This document shows, in pieces, positions 25,609 to 34,625 of a stretch of DNA of 64,000 nt. The notes beneath the pieces are model-generated. The model had not been told where the DNA came from and did no database searches. It saw nothing but the letters and a program-made list of their open reading frames with translations. The stretch's first letter is position 1. Each line of letters starts with the position of its first letter. The stretch is from positions 1 through 64,000 of the forward strand of contig NZ_FUHW01000026.1 in NCBI RefSeq assembly GCF_900163545.1, in the 5' to 3' direction. Source of the DNA: Arthrobacter rhombi (lineage in GTDB: Bacteria; Actinomycetota; Actinomycetes; Actinomycetales; Micrococcaceae). Both the position numbers and the translations under genes were made by a program.

Positions 25609-27024
25609 ATGCAAGAATCACGGACTTCCACCCCGCCGACGACGTCGGGGCCCTCCCTCGAGCGGAAGCTCTCCCTCCGGCACATCCGTTTCATCGCCCT
25701 CGGTTCGGCGATCGGCACCGGCCTGTTCTACGGGTCCGCCGAGACGATCCAGGCGGCCGGGCCTGCGGTGCTGGTGGCCTACATCATCGCCGGTTGCGTG
25801 GTCTTCACGGTCATGCGCGCCCTCGGCGAAATGGCCGTTCGCCACCCGGTGGCCGGATCCTTCGCCCAGTACGCGAACCGGTACATCAGCCCCCTCTCCG
25901 GATTCCTGGTGGGGTGGACCTTCGCCTTCGAGATGGTGGTCGTCGCCATTGCCGATATGACGGCCGTGGGTCAGTACATGGGGATGTGGTATCCGGAGGC
26001 ACCGGGCTGGATCTGGATGCTGGCCGCCATGCTGCTCATCGGCGGGCTGAACCTGTTGCGTGTGAGCGTCTTCGGGGAACTGGAATTCTGGTTCACGCTC
26101 GTCAAAATCGTCACCATCATCGCCATGATCATCGGCGGCCTCTACCTCATCGTCTTCGCTGTCAACGTCGGCGGCTACCAGCCGGGTCTGCACAACCTCT
26201 TCGATCACGGCGGTTTCGCGCCCTTCGGTGTCTGGGGCATCGTGATGAGCCTGGGCATCGTGGTCTTTTCCTTCGGTGGCATCGAGACCCTGGGCATGAC
26301 CGCTGGGGAGACCGGTGACCCGGCGAAGGCCATTCCGAAGGCCGTGAACACCGTGCCGATGCGCATCCTGATCTTCTATGTGCTCTCCATCGGGGTGATG
26401 CTCTGCCTGTTCCCCTGGAACGAGATCGGCTCCGAGGGCAGCCCCTTCGTGCAGGTCTTCGCCGGTCTGGGCATCCCGGCTGCGGAACACATCATCAACG
26501 CCGTCGTCCTCACCGCCGCCCTCTCCGCCATGAACTCGATCTTCTACGCAGCGACCCGCACCATGTACGGGCTGGCAGAGCAGGGCAATGCGCCGGCTTC
26601 CTTCGGGCGTCTTTCCCGCAACGGGATCCCGCTCTGGCCGGTGGCCATGGTTTCGGTGTGCTTGCTGATCGGTCTGGGTCTCTACTTCTGGATCCCCGAC
26701 CAGCTCTTCCTCATCGTCGCCTCCATCGCCACCTTCGCCACCGTATTCACCTGGGGGACCATCCTGCTGGCTCACCACCGGATGCGTCTAGAACTGCGGG
26801 CTACCGGCCAGGCACCGGGCAACTACGTCCTGCCGTTCTGGCCCGTGCTGAGCTACCTGGGGTTGGCCTTCATGGTCTTTATCGTGTTCATCCTGGGCTT
26901 CAGCGAAGCCGGACGGACGGCGTTGGTGGTCGGCGCCGTCTGGACCCTCATGCTGCTCGTCGCCTACCGTTTCGTCGGGCCGGAGGGCCGCCGCAGGATC
27001 GAGTTGGAGACCTCCAAAATCTAG
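25609..27024 (+). CDS. Amino-acid permease, APC superfamily (AAT type)
   Basis: A 471-residue transporter with about 12 membrane helices. The N-terminus LERKLSLRHIRFIALGSAIGTGLFYGSAETIQAAGPAVLVAY carries the GSAIGTGLF substrate-binding loop of the AAT family (CycA, ProY, GabP and relatives), and FGGIETLGMTAGETGDPAKAIPKAVNTVP is the second family signature. A proton-coupled amino-acid importer; the specific substrate is unknown. The ATG at 25609 follows GCAGGACC; a long in-frame extension upstream is only shadow. Confidence 0.9.
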   Translation: MQESRTSTPPTTSGPSLERKLSLRHIRFIALGSAIGTGLFYGSAETIQAAGPAVLVAYIIAGCVVFTVMRALGEMAVRHPVAGSFAQYANRYISPLSGFLVGWTFAFEMVVVAIADMTAVGQYMGMWYPEAPGWIWMLAAMLLIGGLNLLRVSVFGELEFWFTLVKIVTIIAMIIGGLYLIVFAVNVGGYQPGLHNLFDHGGFAPFGVWGIVMSLGIVVFSFGGIETLGMTAGETGDPAKAIPKAVNTVPMRILIFYVLSIGVMLCLFPWNEIGSEGSPFVQVFAGLGIPAAEHIINAVVLTAALSAMNSIFYAATRTMYGLAEQGNAPASFGRLSRNGIPLWPVAMVSVCLLIGLGLYFWIPDQLFLIVASIATFATVFTWGTILLAHHRMRLELRATGQAPGNYVLPFWPVLSYLGLAFMVFIVFILGFSEAGRTALVVGAVWTLMLLVAYRFVGPEGRRRIELETSKI

Positions 27025-27036
27025 GGCTGGATCAGG

Positions 27037-27090
27037 ATCAACCGATCGGTTGATGGAACGGGGAACGCTCCGCGGGACAGTGGATATATA
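27037..27090 (+). promoter_or_regulatory. TetR-type palindrome and promoter of the ABC exporter
   Basis: ATCAACCGATCGGTTGAT (27037-27054) is a perfect 18-bp palindrome. A -10-like GATATATA lies at 27083-27090 and the GTG start at 27129. A nearly identical copy (one mismatch) is at 39976-39993, before the DUF2871 gene, so both genes probably share one repressor, which is not encoded in this window. Confidence 0.65.
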
Positions 27091-27128
27091 GGCCATCCGG
27101 CCACCACGACCCCCGAAAGTAGTACACC

Positions 27129-28253
27129 GTGTTCCTCGCTATCCGTGACATCCGCTTCGCCAAGGGCCGCTTCGCCCTGATGGGCGGCGTCGTCGCCCTG
27201 ATCACCCTGCTGCTGGTCATGCTCTCGGGCCTGACTGCCGGACTGGGTGACCAGTCGACATCGTCCATCGCCAAACTGGGTTCAATCCACGCCAGCGGAA
27301 CGTCCAAGCCGGTGGACAGCATCGCCTTCGGCGCCGCCGGAAATGCGGAGCCCCAGGCGTCCTTCACCGAAAGTGAAGTCACCGCGGCCCAAGTCGATAC
27401 CTGGAGGGGCGCTGACGGCGTGAAGGATGCCGAGCCGCTGGGCATCAGCCAAACCCGCCTGCAGTCCGGCTCCGCCGATACCGCGGGAGGTACCACCAAC
27501 GTCGCCGTCTTCGGCGTCGAAACCACAGGCCAGCTCGCTCCGGCCACCGTGGAGGACGACACCGTGGTGCTGAGCCAGACCGCCGCAGAGGATTTGTCGG
27601 TCGGCACCGGCGATCAGGTCACCCTGGGTGGAACCGAACTCCGGGTCGCCTCCGTCGTCGAGGACCAGTGGTACTCACATACCAGCGTCGTCTGGACCGC
27701 CCTGCCGACGTGGACCAAGCTCGCCCATCTGACCAACCCCGATCAGGTCGGCACCGTCACCGCGATCACCTACGACGACGGTGCCACCGTCGACGAGGCG
27801 GCAGCGAACTCCGCCGCCGATACCGTGACCACTACCCGCACCGGCGCCTTCCAAGCCCTGGGCGCCTACCAGAGCGAGCACGGCTCGCTGCTGATGATGC
27901 AGGCCTTCCTGTACGGCATTTCGGCACTGGTCATCGTCGCCTTCCTCACCGTCTGGACCGTCCAGCGGACCCGCGATATCGCGGTGCTCAAGGCGCTGGG
28001 CGGCTCCGGCAAATACATCCTCCGCGATGCCATCACCCAGGCCGCCATCGTCCTGATCGCCGGCGCCGCACTGGGTGGCGCCGTGGGGGTCGCCGGCGGA
28101 TTCTTTGCCGCCCAAGCCGCGCCCTTCCTGGTGGACGCCACGACGACGCTGCTCCCCATTCTCGGGATCGTCGTCCTGGGGCTGGCCGGATCGGCCTTGG
28201 CCGTCCGGCGCACCACCAAGGTCGACGCGCTAATCGCCCTGGGCGGCAACTAA
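27129..28253 (+). CDS. MacB/FtsX-type ABC transporter permease
   Basis: A 374-residue membrane protein. One helix at about 18-40 (LMGGVVALITLLLVMLSGL) is followed by a large extracytoplasmic domain (about 45-260) and three C-terminal helices (SALVIVAFLTVWTVQRT, AAIVLIAGAALGGAVGVAGG, LLPILGIVVLGLAGSALAVR), the FtsX/MacB topology. The LGVKALGG-type loop (AVLKALGGSGKYILRDAI) is the coupling helix to the ATPase. The next gene encodes its ATPase. Starts with GTG at 27129. Confidence 0.9.
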   Translation: MFLAIRDIRFAKGRFALMGGVVALITLLLVMLSGLTAGLGDQSTSSIAKLGSIHASGTSKPVDSIAFGAAGNAEPQASFTESEVTAAQVDTWRGADGVKDAEPLGISQTRLQSGSADTAGGTTNVAVFGVETTGQLAPATVEDDTVVLSQTAAEDLSVGTGDQVTLGGTELRVASVVEDQWYSHTSVVWTALPTWTKLAHLTNPDQVGTVTAITYDDGATVDEAAANSAADTVTTTRTGAFQALGAYQSEHGSLLMMQAFLYGISALVIVAFLTVWTVQRTRDIAVLKALGGSGKYILRDAITQAAIVLIAGAALGGAVGVAGGFFAAQAAPFLVDATTTLLPILGIVVLGLAGSALAVRRTTKVDALIALGGN

Positions 28254-28321
28254 CGCCCCGGGCCGTCCCGGCACGGCCCCTCCGAACCACCCCTCCGTCT
28301 TTGCCTAAAGGAAAACGCCCC

Positions 28322-29056
28322 ATGACCATCACCACCGAATACGACCCCGCCGCCACCACCGCCAACACCGGCTCGCTGAGCCTGATCGACGTCACTCTCG
28401 AATACCCGGACGGCGAGGGTACCGTCAAGGCACTGGACGGCGTCGACCTCACCGTCCGCCCCGGTCAGATGCTCTCCCTCGTCGGCCCCTCCGGCTCGGG
28501 GAAGTCCAGCCTCCTGGCCACCGCTGCCACATTGGTCCGTCCCACCGCCGGACGGGTCTTCGTCGACGGGGCCGAAGCGACCGGACTCTCCGATCAGGAC
28601 CTGACCACCCTGCGACGCGAGAAGATCGGCATCGTCTTCCAGCAGCCGAACCTCTTGGCCTCGTTGACCTCGCTGGAACAACTGGTCATCGTGGACCACC
28701 TACGCGGCAAATCGGTGAAGGAAGCACGGGTGAGGGCCGCCGAACTGCTGGGGATCGTCGGCTTGGACGAGGCATCCCATAAGCGTCCGCACCAGCTCTC
28801 CGGGGGTCAACGTCAGCGCGTGAACATCGCCCGGGCCCTCATGGGGGACCCGAAGGTGCTGCTCGTGGACGAACCGACTGCGGCACTGGACCACGACCGC
28901 AGTGACTCGATCGTAAGGCTGCTGCGCCAGGTCACCGACGAATTCCAGGTCGCCACCGTCATGGTCACCCACGACACCGAATTCGTTCCGCTGACCGATG
29001 CCGTCGCCACGATGCGCGATGGTCGGCTCACGGCTCCTGAGACCACCGCGGCCTGA
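28322..29056 (+). CDS. ABC transporter ATP-binding protein (LolD/MacB-type)
   Basis: A 244-residue ATPase. Walker A GPSGSGKSSLLA (about residue 51), Q-loop FQQPNLLASL, signature LSGGQRQRVNIARAL, Walker B VLLVDEPTAALD, switch VTHDTEF. This is the LolD/MacB subclass matching the preceding FtsX-like permease. The ATG at 28322 has AAAGGAAAAC 8 bases upstream. Together they form a two-gene exporter or lipoprotein-release-like system; cargo unknown. Confidence 0.93.
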   Translation: MTITTEYDPAATTANTGSLSLIDVTLEYPDGEGTVKALDGVDLTVRPGQMLSLVGPSGSGKSSLLATAATLVRPTAGRVFVDGAEATGLSDQDLTTLRREKIGIVFQQPNLLASLTSLEQLVIVDHLRGKSVKEARVRAAELLGIVGLDEASHKRPHQLSGGQRQRVNIARALMGDPKVLLVDEPTAALDHDRSDSIVRLLRQVTDEFQVATVMVTHDTEFVPLTDAVATMRDGRLTAPETTAA

Positions 29057-29066
29057 GCCAAAAATT

Positions 29067-29114
29067 GCGGCAATGCCCACGCCCGGATGTGATCGGGGTC
29101 GTGGGCATTGCCGC
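29067..29114 (+). terminator. Long perfect hairpin between the ABC operon and pta
   Basis: GCGGCAATGCCCACG (29067-29081) and CGTGGGCATTGCCGC (29100-29114) form a perfect 15-bp stem with an 18-base loop, directly after the ATPase stop. There is no T-run on the plus side, but the minus strand continues AATTTTTGG. Probably an mRNA-end hairpin for the ABC operon; attenuation of pta is also possible. Confidence 0.6.
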
Positions 29115-29166
29115 GTCCGGCGTGGCACGATGGGTCAGGCACAGCGACCGCCTTCGAAGGAGACCC

Positions 29167-31239
29167 ATGGCCCGCGGCATTTATGTCAGTGCATCCACCC
29201 CCGCCAGCGGGAAGTCACTGGTCACCCTGGGTCTGGCGGACCTCTTGCACCGCCACGCCGACAGGATCGGCTTTTTCCGTCCCATCACCGACGGCCCCGA
29301 TGTGGACACCGACCCCGTTGTCGCGTTGATCCGCGATCTCTTCGATCTGGACGAGTCCCATGTCGGCGTCGCGATGACCCGAGCGCAGGCCCGCGAACTC
29401 ATCGTCGCCGGGAATCTCGACGAAATCCATTCCCGGGCCCTGGATACCTACAGCCGGATCGCCCGCGATGTCGACGTCGTCATCGTGGAGGGGACCGACC
29501 TATCCGATCACGATGCCGCCCTGGAATTCGGGCTCAACGCCCAACTGGCCAACCATCTGGGCTGCCATGTGGTGGGCGTGATCAACGCGGCGGAGCATAC
29601 CGTCACCGAGGCCGTGGACGCCGTCGACCTGGCCCGCAAGGGTTTCTACGAGGAAAACGTCTCCCTCCTGTCGATGATCGTGAACCGGGCCGACCCGGAG
29701 CTGGCGGATCAGATCCGGGAGTCCGTGCGTCCGGGACTGCGGCACCGCAAGGTGTATGTGCTGCCCGAGATCGCGGAGATCATCCGGCCCACGGTCGGGG
29801 AAGTGAGTTCGGCGTTGGGCGCCCGGCTGGTCGCCGGTGCCCCGGAACTGGACCGCGACATCGACCATGTCCTGGTCGCGGCCATGAACGTGGGTTATCT
29901 GCTCGACCGCTACCGGGACGATTCGTTGGTGATCGCCCCGGCTGACCGTTCCGACGTCATGGCCACCGCCGTGGCGACCTCCAGGACCCCCGGTTTTCCC
30001 ACCACCGCCGGGTTGTTGCTCACCGGCCCCCGGCCGATCGAGGACTCTGTCCTGCCGCTGTTGGCTGCCGCCCCCTTCCCGGTCTTCACCGTCGAGGAGG
30101 ACACCTATTCCACGGCGCACCGGGTCTGGGAGGTCTCGGGGGCGTTGACCGCGGGGCAGCCGCGCAAGACGGCAGCCGCCCTGGGTGCCTGGTATCGGGA
30201 CGTCGACGAGGACGAACTGCTGGCCCGGCTCTCGCTGCCGGCACCGGAGACCATGACCCCGCTGCGGTTCCTGCACCAGCTGGTGGAACGTGCACGATCG
30301 GAGCGTAAGCGGATCGTCTTGCCCGAGGGCGAGGATCTGCGGATCCTGCGGGCGGCGGAGATCATCAGCCGTCGCGGGATCTGCGATCTAGTCATCCTGG
30401 GCAATACCCACGAGGTCCGCGAACTGGCTGCGTCCCATGGCATCGACCTGGACGGCATCCCCATCACCGATCCGGCCCGCAGCGATCTGTTGGAGGGGTT
30501 CGCCGCCGAATACGCCCGGTTGCGCGCCCACCGAGGTGTCACGGTTGAATCGGCCCGTGAGCGCCTGCTCGACCGCTCCTATTTCGCCACGATGATGGTC
30601 CATCTGGGCCACGTGGATGGCATGGTCTCCGGAGCCGCCCACACCACCGCCAACACGATCCGCCCCTCATTGGAGTTCATCAAGACCCGTCCCGGAGTGG
30701 ATATCGTGTCTTCGGTCTTCTTGATGCTCATGGAGGACCGTGTTCTGGTCTACGGCGATTGTGCGGTCAACCCGGACCCGGATGCGAACCAGCTGGCCGA
30801 TATAGCCCTGGCTTCGGCACAGACGGCCCGGCAGTTCGGGGTCAACCCCCGGGTGGCGATGCTCTCCTACTCGACGGGCGCCTCGGGCACCGGAGGATCC
30901 GTCGACGAGGTCCGTACCGCCACCGATCTGGTGCGCCGGCGCGAACCCGGGCTGGCAGTGGATGGGCCCATCCAGTACGACGCCGCAGTGGACACCTCCA
31001 TCGGTGCCTCCAAGTTGCCGGGGTCCTCGGTGGCCGGGCAGGCAACGGTGTTCATCTTCCCGAACCTGAACACCGGGAACAACACCTATAAGGCAGTCCA
31101 GCAATCGGCTGGCGCCGTCGCGGTCGGCCCGGTCCTGCAGGGACTGAATCAACCCGTCAACGACCTCTCCCGCGGCTGCACCGTGGACGACGTCGTCAAT
31201 ACGGTGGCCATCACCGCCATCCAGGCCCAGGAACACTAG
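29167..31239 (+). CDS. pta: Phosphate acetyltransferase
   Basis: Converts acetyl-CoA and phosphate to acetyl-phosphate and CoA. The 690-residue product is the long form: an N-terminal P-loop/BioD-like domain (YVSASTPASGKSLVTLGL, about 1-230), a DRTGG domain (about 230-340) and the C-terminal catalytic domain (RKRIVLPEGEDLRILRAAEII to the end) with MVSGAAHTTANTIRPSLEFI and MLSYSTGASGTGGSVDEV. The ATG at 29167 follows GAAGGAGACCC. It is 11 bases ahead of ackA, so the acetate pathway is one operon. Confidence 0.95.
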   Translation: MARGIYVSASTPASGKSLVTLGLADLLHRHADRIGFFRPITDGPDVDTDPVVALIRDLFDLDESHVGVAMTRAQARELIVAGNLDEIHSRALDTYSRIARDVDVVIVEGTDLSDHDAALEFGLNAQLANHLGCHVVGVINAAEHTVTEAVDAVDLARKGFYEENVSLLSMIVNRADPELADQIRESVRPGLRHRKVYVLPEIAEIIRPTVGEVSSALGARLVAGAPELDRDIDHVLVAAMNVGYLLDRYRDDSLVIAPADRSDVMATAVATSRTPGFPTTAGLLLTGPRPIEDSVLPLLAAAPFPVFTVEEDTYSTAHRVWEVSGALTAGQPRKTAAALGAWYRDVDEDELLARLSLPAPETMTPLRFLHQLVERARSERKRIVLPEGEDLRILRAAEIISRRGICDLVILGNTHEVRELAASHGIDLDGIPITDPARSDLLEGFAAEYARLRAHRGVTVESARERLLDRSYFATMMVHLGHVDGMVSGAAHTTANTIRPSLEFIKTRPGVDIVSSVFLMLMEDRVLVYGDCAVNPDPDANQLADIALASAQTARQFGVNPRVAMLSYSTGASGTGGSVDEVRTATDLVRRREPGLAVDGPIQYDAAVDTSIGASKLPGSSVAGQATVFIFPNLNTGNNTYKAVQQSAGAVAVGPVLQGLNQPVNDLSRGCTVDDVVNTVAITAIQAQEH

Positions 31240-31250
31240 GAGTCCCACCC

Positions 31251-32384
31251 ATGCTCGTACTGGTCATCAACTCGGGATCATCCTCGCTGAAATACCAGGT
31301 CCGTGAAACCGGAACCGATGAGATCCTGCTCGCCGGGCTGGTCGAACGAATCGGCGGTCCGGAGGTTCCCGACCACGCCGCCGCCTTGGAAACCGTGCAG
31401 GAACACCTGCACGGGGTTCTGGGTGAGCGCCAGATCGAGGCCGTCGGACACCGGGTGGTCCACGGTGGCGAGCGCTTCGCCGAGCCGGTGCTGATCACCC
31501 ACGAGATCGTCCGCGCCATTGAGCGGTTGGCACCGCTGGCTCCCCTGCACAACCCCGCGGCCGCACTGGGCATCCGCGCCCTGTTGGAGAAGTGGCCCAA
31601 ACTCCCCCAGGTGGCCGTCTTCGACACCGCCTTCCACCGCACCATGCCCGAATACGCCTGGCGCTATGCCGTGCCCGATGACCTCTATAAGCGTCATGGC
31701 GTCCGCCGCTACGGCTTCCACGGAACCAGCCACGACTACGTGGCCGGCAAAGCCGCCGAACTGCTGGGCATCGAACGCCAGCGCTTCCGTGCGGTCATCG
31801 CCCATCTGGGCAACGGCGCCTCGATCACCGCCATTCGCCAGGGCAAGAGCATCGACACCTCGATGGGCTACACCCCGCTCGAGGGACTGGTCATGGGCAC
31901 CCGGTCCGGTGACCTCGATGCCTCGATCGTCACCCAGTTGGTCATCCGCGGCGAGTACACGGCCGAGCAGATGGACCACATCCTCAACCAGGACTCGGGC
32001 CTGAAGGGGCTCTCGGGCGAAAACGACATGCGTTCGGTCGTCGAGACTGCCTCCCAAGGCGACGACGGCGCGGAGCTGGCTCTGGAGGTCGCCGCCTACC
32101 GGCTGCAGAAGTACATCGGCGGATACCACGTGGCCGTGGGCGGCGCGCAGGCCATCGTCTTCACCGCTGGCATCGGGGAAAACGGTTGGTTGTTCCGCCA
32201 GCGCGTGGTCGGTGGTCTCGGCGCCCTGGGCGTCAAGCTCGACGAGATGTCCAATGTCGAGCGCAGCAAGCAGCCGCGGGTCATTTCTGCCCCCGAGTCG
32301 GCCATCCCCGTCCTGGTGGTCCCCACCGACGAGGAGTCCGAAATCGCCGCCCAGACCGCCGCCTTGGCCACCGCCCAGCAGTAG
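31251..32384 (+). CDS. ackA: Acetate kinase
   Basis: Makes acetate and ATP from acetyl-phosphate and ADP, or the reverse for acetate assimilation. The 377-residue product starts MLVLVINSGSSSLKYQV, the acetate-kinase signature 1, and has RRYGFHGTSHDYV (signature 2) and DTSMGYTPLEGLVMGTRSGDLD. Slightly shorter than the roughly 400-residue average but with all motifs. Second gene of the pta-ackA operon. Confidence 0.96.
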   Translation: MLVLVINSGSSSLKYQVRETGTDEILLAGLVERIGGPEVPDHAAALETVQEHLHGVLGERQIEAVGHRVVHGGERFAEPVLITHEIVRAIERLAPLAPLHNPAAALGIRALLEKWPKLPQVAVFDTAFHRTMPEYAWRYAVPDDLYKRHGVRRYGFHGTSHDYVAGKAAELLGIERQRFRAVIAHLGNGASITAIRQGKSIDTSMGYTPLEGLVMGTRSGDLDASIVTQLVIRGEYTAEQMDHILNQDSGLKGLSGENDMRSVVETASQGDDGAELALEVAAYRLQKYIGGYHVAVGGAQAIVFTAGIGENGWLFRQRVVGGLGALGVKLDEMSNVERSKQPRVISAPESAIPVLVVPTDEESEIAAQTAALATAQQ

Positions 32385-32459
32385 TTCACCTACACCGCGG
32401 GGCGCGCCCTCTCGCGTCAAGGACTGGACTCTTCGGTTATTTACAGTTTTTCCACAGCA

Positions 32460-32494
32460 TTGACAAAATTCACGATAGCAATAAGGTGAATTCT
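32460..32494 (+). promoter_or_regulatory. Promoter with embedded operator for the leader ORF and MFS gene
   Basis: TTGACA (32460-32465), a 16-base spacer and TAAGGT (32482-32487) make a good -35/-10 pair. AATTCAC (32467-32473) and GTGAATT (32486-32492) form a perfect 7-bp inverted repeat that overlaps the spacer and -10, where a repressor would block polymerase. The predicted start falls at about 32494-32495, on the GTG of the leader ORF. Confidence 0.65.
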
Positions 32495-32542
32495 GTGACT
32501 CACAACCATTCTGTTATCCCGCTTCTTGAGGCTGCCCGGTAG
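32495..32542 (+). CDS. Leaderless 15-residue leader ORF before the MFS gene
   Basis: GTG at 32495 opens a 15-codon ORF (MTHNHSVIPLLEAAR) whose TAG stop abuts the ATG of the MFS gene. The GTG coincides with the predicted transcription start, so it would be translated as a leaderless mRNA, common in actinobacteria. Translation of the leader would deliver ribosomes to the MFS start, whose own Shine-Dalgarno (TTGAGG, 12 bases away) is poor. Whether the peptide itself matters is unknown. Confidence 0.45.
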   Translation: MTHNHSVIPLLEAAR

Positions 32543-33838
32543 ATGTCGTCCCAAAGTACCGACTCCGCCCCCGAAGAGAAGCTCCTCAGCATCAAGGACT
32601 ACCGGTGGTGGATCGCCGGCACCACCAGCGACTCCCTCACGGTGTCGGTCCGTGATTTCGCCCTGCCGCTGCTTGCGTTCGCTCTCACCGGATCGGCGGT
32701 CCTGGCCGGATCGTTGATCACCATCAGCTCGGCGATCTTCGTGACGCTCGTACTGGTCGGCGGGGTCCTGGTGGATCGGACCGACCGACGCGTCTGCATG
32801 ATCTGGCGCGCAAGCCTGGGCGCATTGACCTGGGGGATCGTGGCGCTGCTGCAGGCGATGGACCTGCTGACCTTTCCCGCCCTGATTCTGTTTGTCGCGC
32901 TCGGCGCGATCGGCAGGTCACTCTTCGGCATGGCAGATAATGCCGCCCTGCGTTCGATCGTCAGCGGCGGCAACTTCGCTCGCGCCCAATCCGTCAATCA
33001 GGGCCGCGACGCAGCCATCGAGATCGCCGGTGGCCCCTTTGGTGCCGTGCTCTATGCCTTCGCTCCCTGGCTTCCCTTTGCCTTCTCCGCCGTCGCACTC
33101 CTGGTCCTGCTGCTCTCGGCCCAACGAATCCAAGCCGACCTGTTCCCTTATGGCGACGAGACGAAGGATCCTTCTCACACCCCCCGGCAGGGGCGGATGT
33201 CCCGGATCGGGGCCGGCATCAAGGTCATCCCGAAGGATATTTCCTCTGGGTTTCGCATCGTGTTCTCCAACCCCGCATTGCGTGCCGCAGCACTGGCCGC
33301 GACGGCGCTAAACGCCGCGACGACGCTGGCGGTCTTCACCATCCAACTGGATCTGGTGTCCCGGGAAGTGGACCCCCTGCTCATCGGCTGGCTCAATGGC
33401 GCCATGGCCGCATCCATGCTCGGTGGGGCCATCCTCGGTGGCATCGTCGTGCCGAAGATGCGCGTCCCGACGCTGGTCTTGATTTCCTTGACCACTGCCA
33501 TGGCGGGCATCGTCGGGCTGGTGTTCTTCCATGAATACGCGTTCCTCTTCCTCTGGTTCACCATCCTGGGCCTGGCCACCCCCGCCACGGGTGCGGCCAT
33601 CAGCGGCTACGTCTTCACGGTGATCCCCATCCACTTCCAGGGCCGCGCTGGATCGACCCTCACGGTCCTGAACATGGGCCTGTCGGCACTCTCCCCGTTG
33701 GCCGCCGGCTGGTTGATCCACGGAGGAAACCTCCAGATCGCCCTCTACGCGACGGTGGCCCTGTTCGGCTCCGCGCTGCTGCTGTTGTTCTCCTCCGCGG
33801 CCTTCCGCCGGGTTGGCAAGCCGGCCGATTGGGCTTGA
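32543..33838 (+). CDS. MFS exporter (MFS_3/enterobactin-exporter-like)
   Basis: A 431-residue transporter with 12 predicted helices in two halves, separated by a hydrophilic loop (about residues 200-240). The start KDYRWWIAGTTSDSLTVSVRDFALPLLAFALTGSAVLAGSL and the loop GGVLVDRTDRRVCMIW are those of the EntS/MFS_3 drug or siderophore exporters. No siderophore genes adjoin it, so a drug or metabolite exporter is the broader call. Its promoter holds a candidate repressor site. Confidence 0.85.
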   Translation: MSSQSTDSAPEEKLLSIKDYRWWIAGTTSDSLTVSVRDFALPLLAFALTGSAVLAGSLITISSAIFVTLVLVGGVLVDRTDRRVCMIWRASLGALTWGIVALLQAMDLLTFPALILFVALGAIGRSLFGMADNAALRSIVSGGNFARAQSVNQGRDAAIEIAGGPFGAVLYAFAPWLPFAFSAVALLVLLLSAQRIQADLFPYGDETKDPSHTPRQGRMSRIGAGIKVIPKDISSGFRIVFSNPALRAAALAATALNAATTLAVFTIQLDLVSREVDPLLIGWLNGAMAASMLGGAILGGIVVPKMRVPTLVLISLTTAMAGIVGLVFFHEYAFLFLWFTILGLATPATGAAISGYVFTVIPIHFQGRAGSTLTVLNMGLSALSPLAAGWLIHGGNLQIALYATVALFGSALLLLFSSAAFRRVGKPADWA

Positions 33839-33913
33839 GCCGCGCCCGTGCCAGGGAAGCGCCGATGAGGCAGACTTGGACCATGAAGCACGCCACCCAA
33901 GGAGGCGATCGTC

Positions 33914-34294
33914 ATGCCGTCATGGCTGGAGCATCCGCGCTCACCTGACGAACCCGATGAACCGGATGAACCAAGATACGGAGCCCGAACAGGGCAGCCG
34001 CCCAGGCCGGCCGAAGACCACTACGCCAATGGGTCCACCGAGTTCCACGGCGCCGGGCCCGTCCCTGACGGTTTCGGTTTCCGCACCGGCATGCGGAGTG
34101 CCCGCACGGTCTTGGGTTTCGCCTGGTTCGTGCTGGTGATGGCCACCCTCTTATTGCTGATGGGAGCCATCATCTTCATCGGCCAGTCCGCGTGGATCCC
34201 GTTGATCGTGTTATGCCTGCTGGAGTTGGGATTCATCGCCGTGTTCTTCGTGCTGGTGTCCCTCGCCCGACAACGCCGGGCGCAGCACGACTGA
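33914..34294 (+). CDS. Small two-helix membrane protein
   Basis: A 126-residue protein of unknown function. A Pro/Asp/Glu-rich cytosolic N-terminus of about 65 residues (with DEPDEPDEP) is followed by two membrane helices (about 66-88, LGFAWFVLVMATLLLLMGAI, and 93-115, WIPLIVLCLLELGFIAVFF). AAGGAGG precedes the ATG at suitable distance, supporting that it is real. Similar small proteins are common in actinobacteria. Confidence 0.72.
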   Translation: MPSWLEHPRSPDEPDEPDEPRYGARTGQPPRPAEDHYANGSTEFHGAGPVPDGFGFRTGMRSARTVLGFAWFVLVMATLLLLMGAIIFIGQSAWIPLIVLCLLELGFIAVFFVLVSLARQRRAQHD

Positions 34295-34313
34295 ACGTTG
34301 CTGCTCCGTCGTC

Positions 34314-34625
34314 CTAGGGCATTCCAGCCAGCCGGAGCAATGCCGCGGCCACCGCCCCAACCATCACGACCAGCAGGAACGGGGCCCGCAGCAGCAGAGC
34401 GATCGCCGCTGCCAGCAGGGCGCCGATCCGGGCGTCGAGGACGAGCTCCTGACCGCTGGCAAAAGTGTTCACAGCGGTCAGTGAAGCCAACAGCCCGATG
34501 GTCAGCGTCCCGGCCACCCGGCCCATGCGCGGTTTGTCCAGGATCCTGGCTGGCACCAAATAACCGGAAAGCTTGGACAGGTAGGCCACCACGCAGGCGG
34601 CCAGGATCCACCACCACAGACTCAT
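34314..34625 (-). CDS. azlD: AzlD-family branched-chain amino acid export subunit
   Basis: A 103-residue membrane protein with about four short helices (WWWILAACVVAYLSKLSGY, VAGTLTIGLLASLTAVNTF, IGALLAAAIALLLRAPFLL, VVMVGAVAAALLRLAG). This is the small subunit of AzlCD exporters for branched-chain amino acids. The start at 34625 overlaps the azlC stop (ATGA); 13 in-frame upstream codons lie inside azlC. Confidence 0.85.
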   Translation of the reverse strand: MSLWWWILAACVVAYLSKLSGYLVPARILDKPRMGRVAGTLTIGLLASLTAVNTFASGQELVLDARIGALLAAAIALLLRAPFLLVVMVGAVAAALLRLAGMP

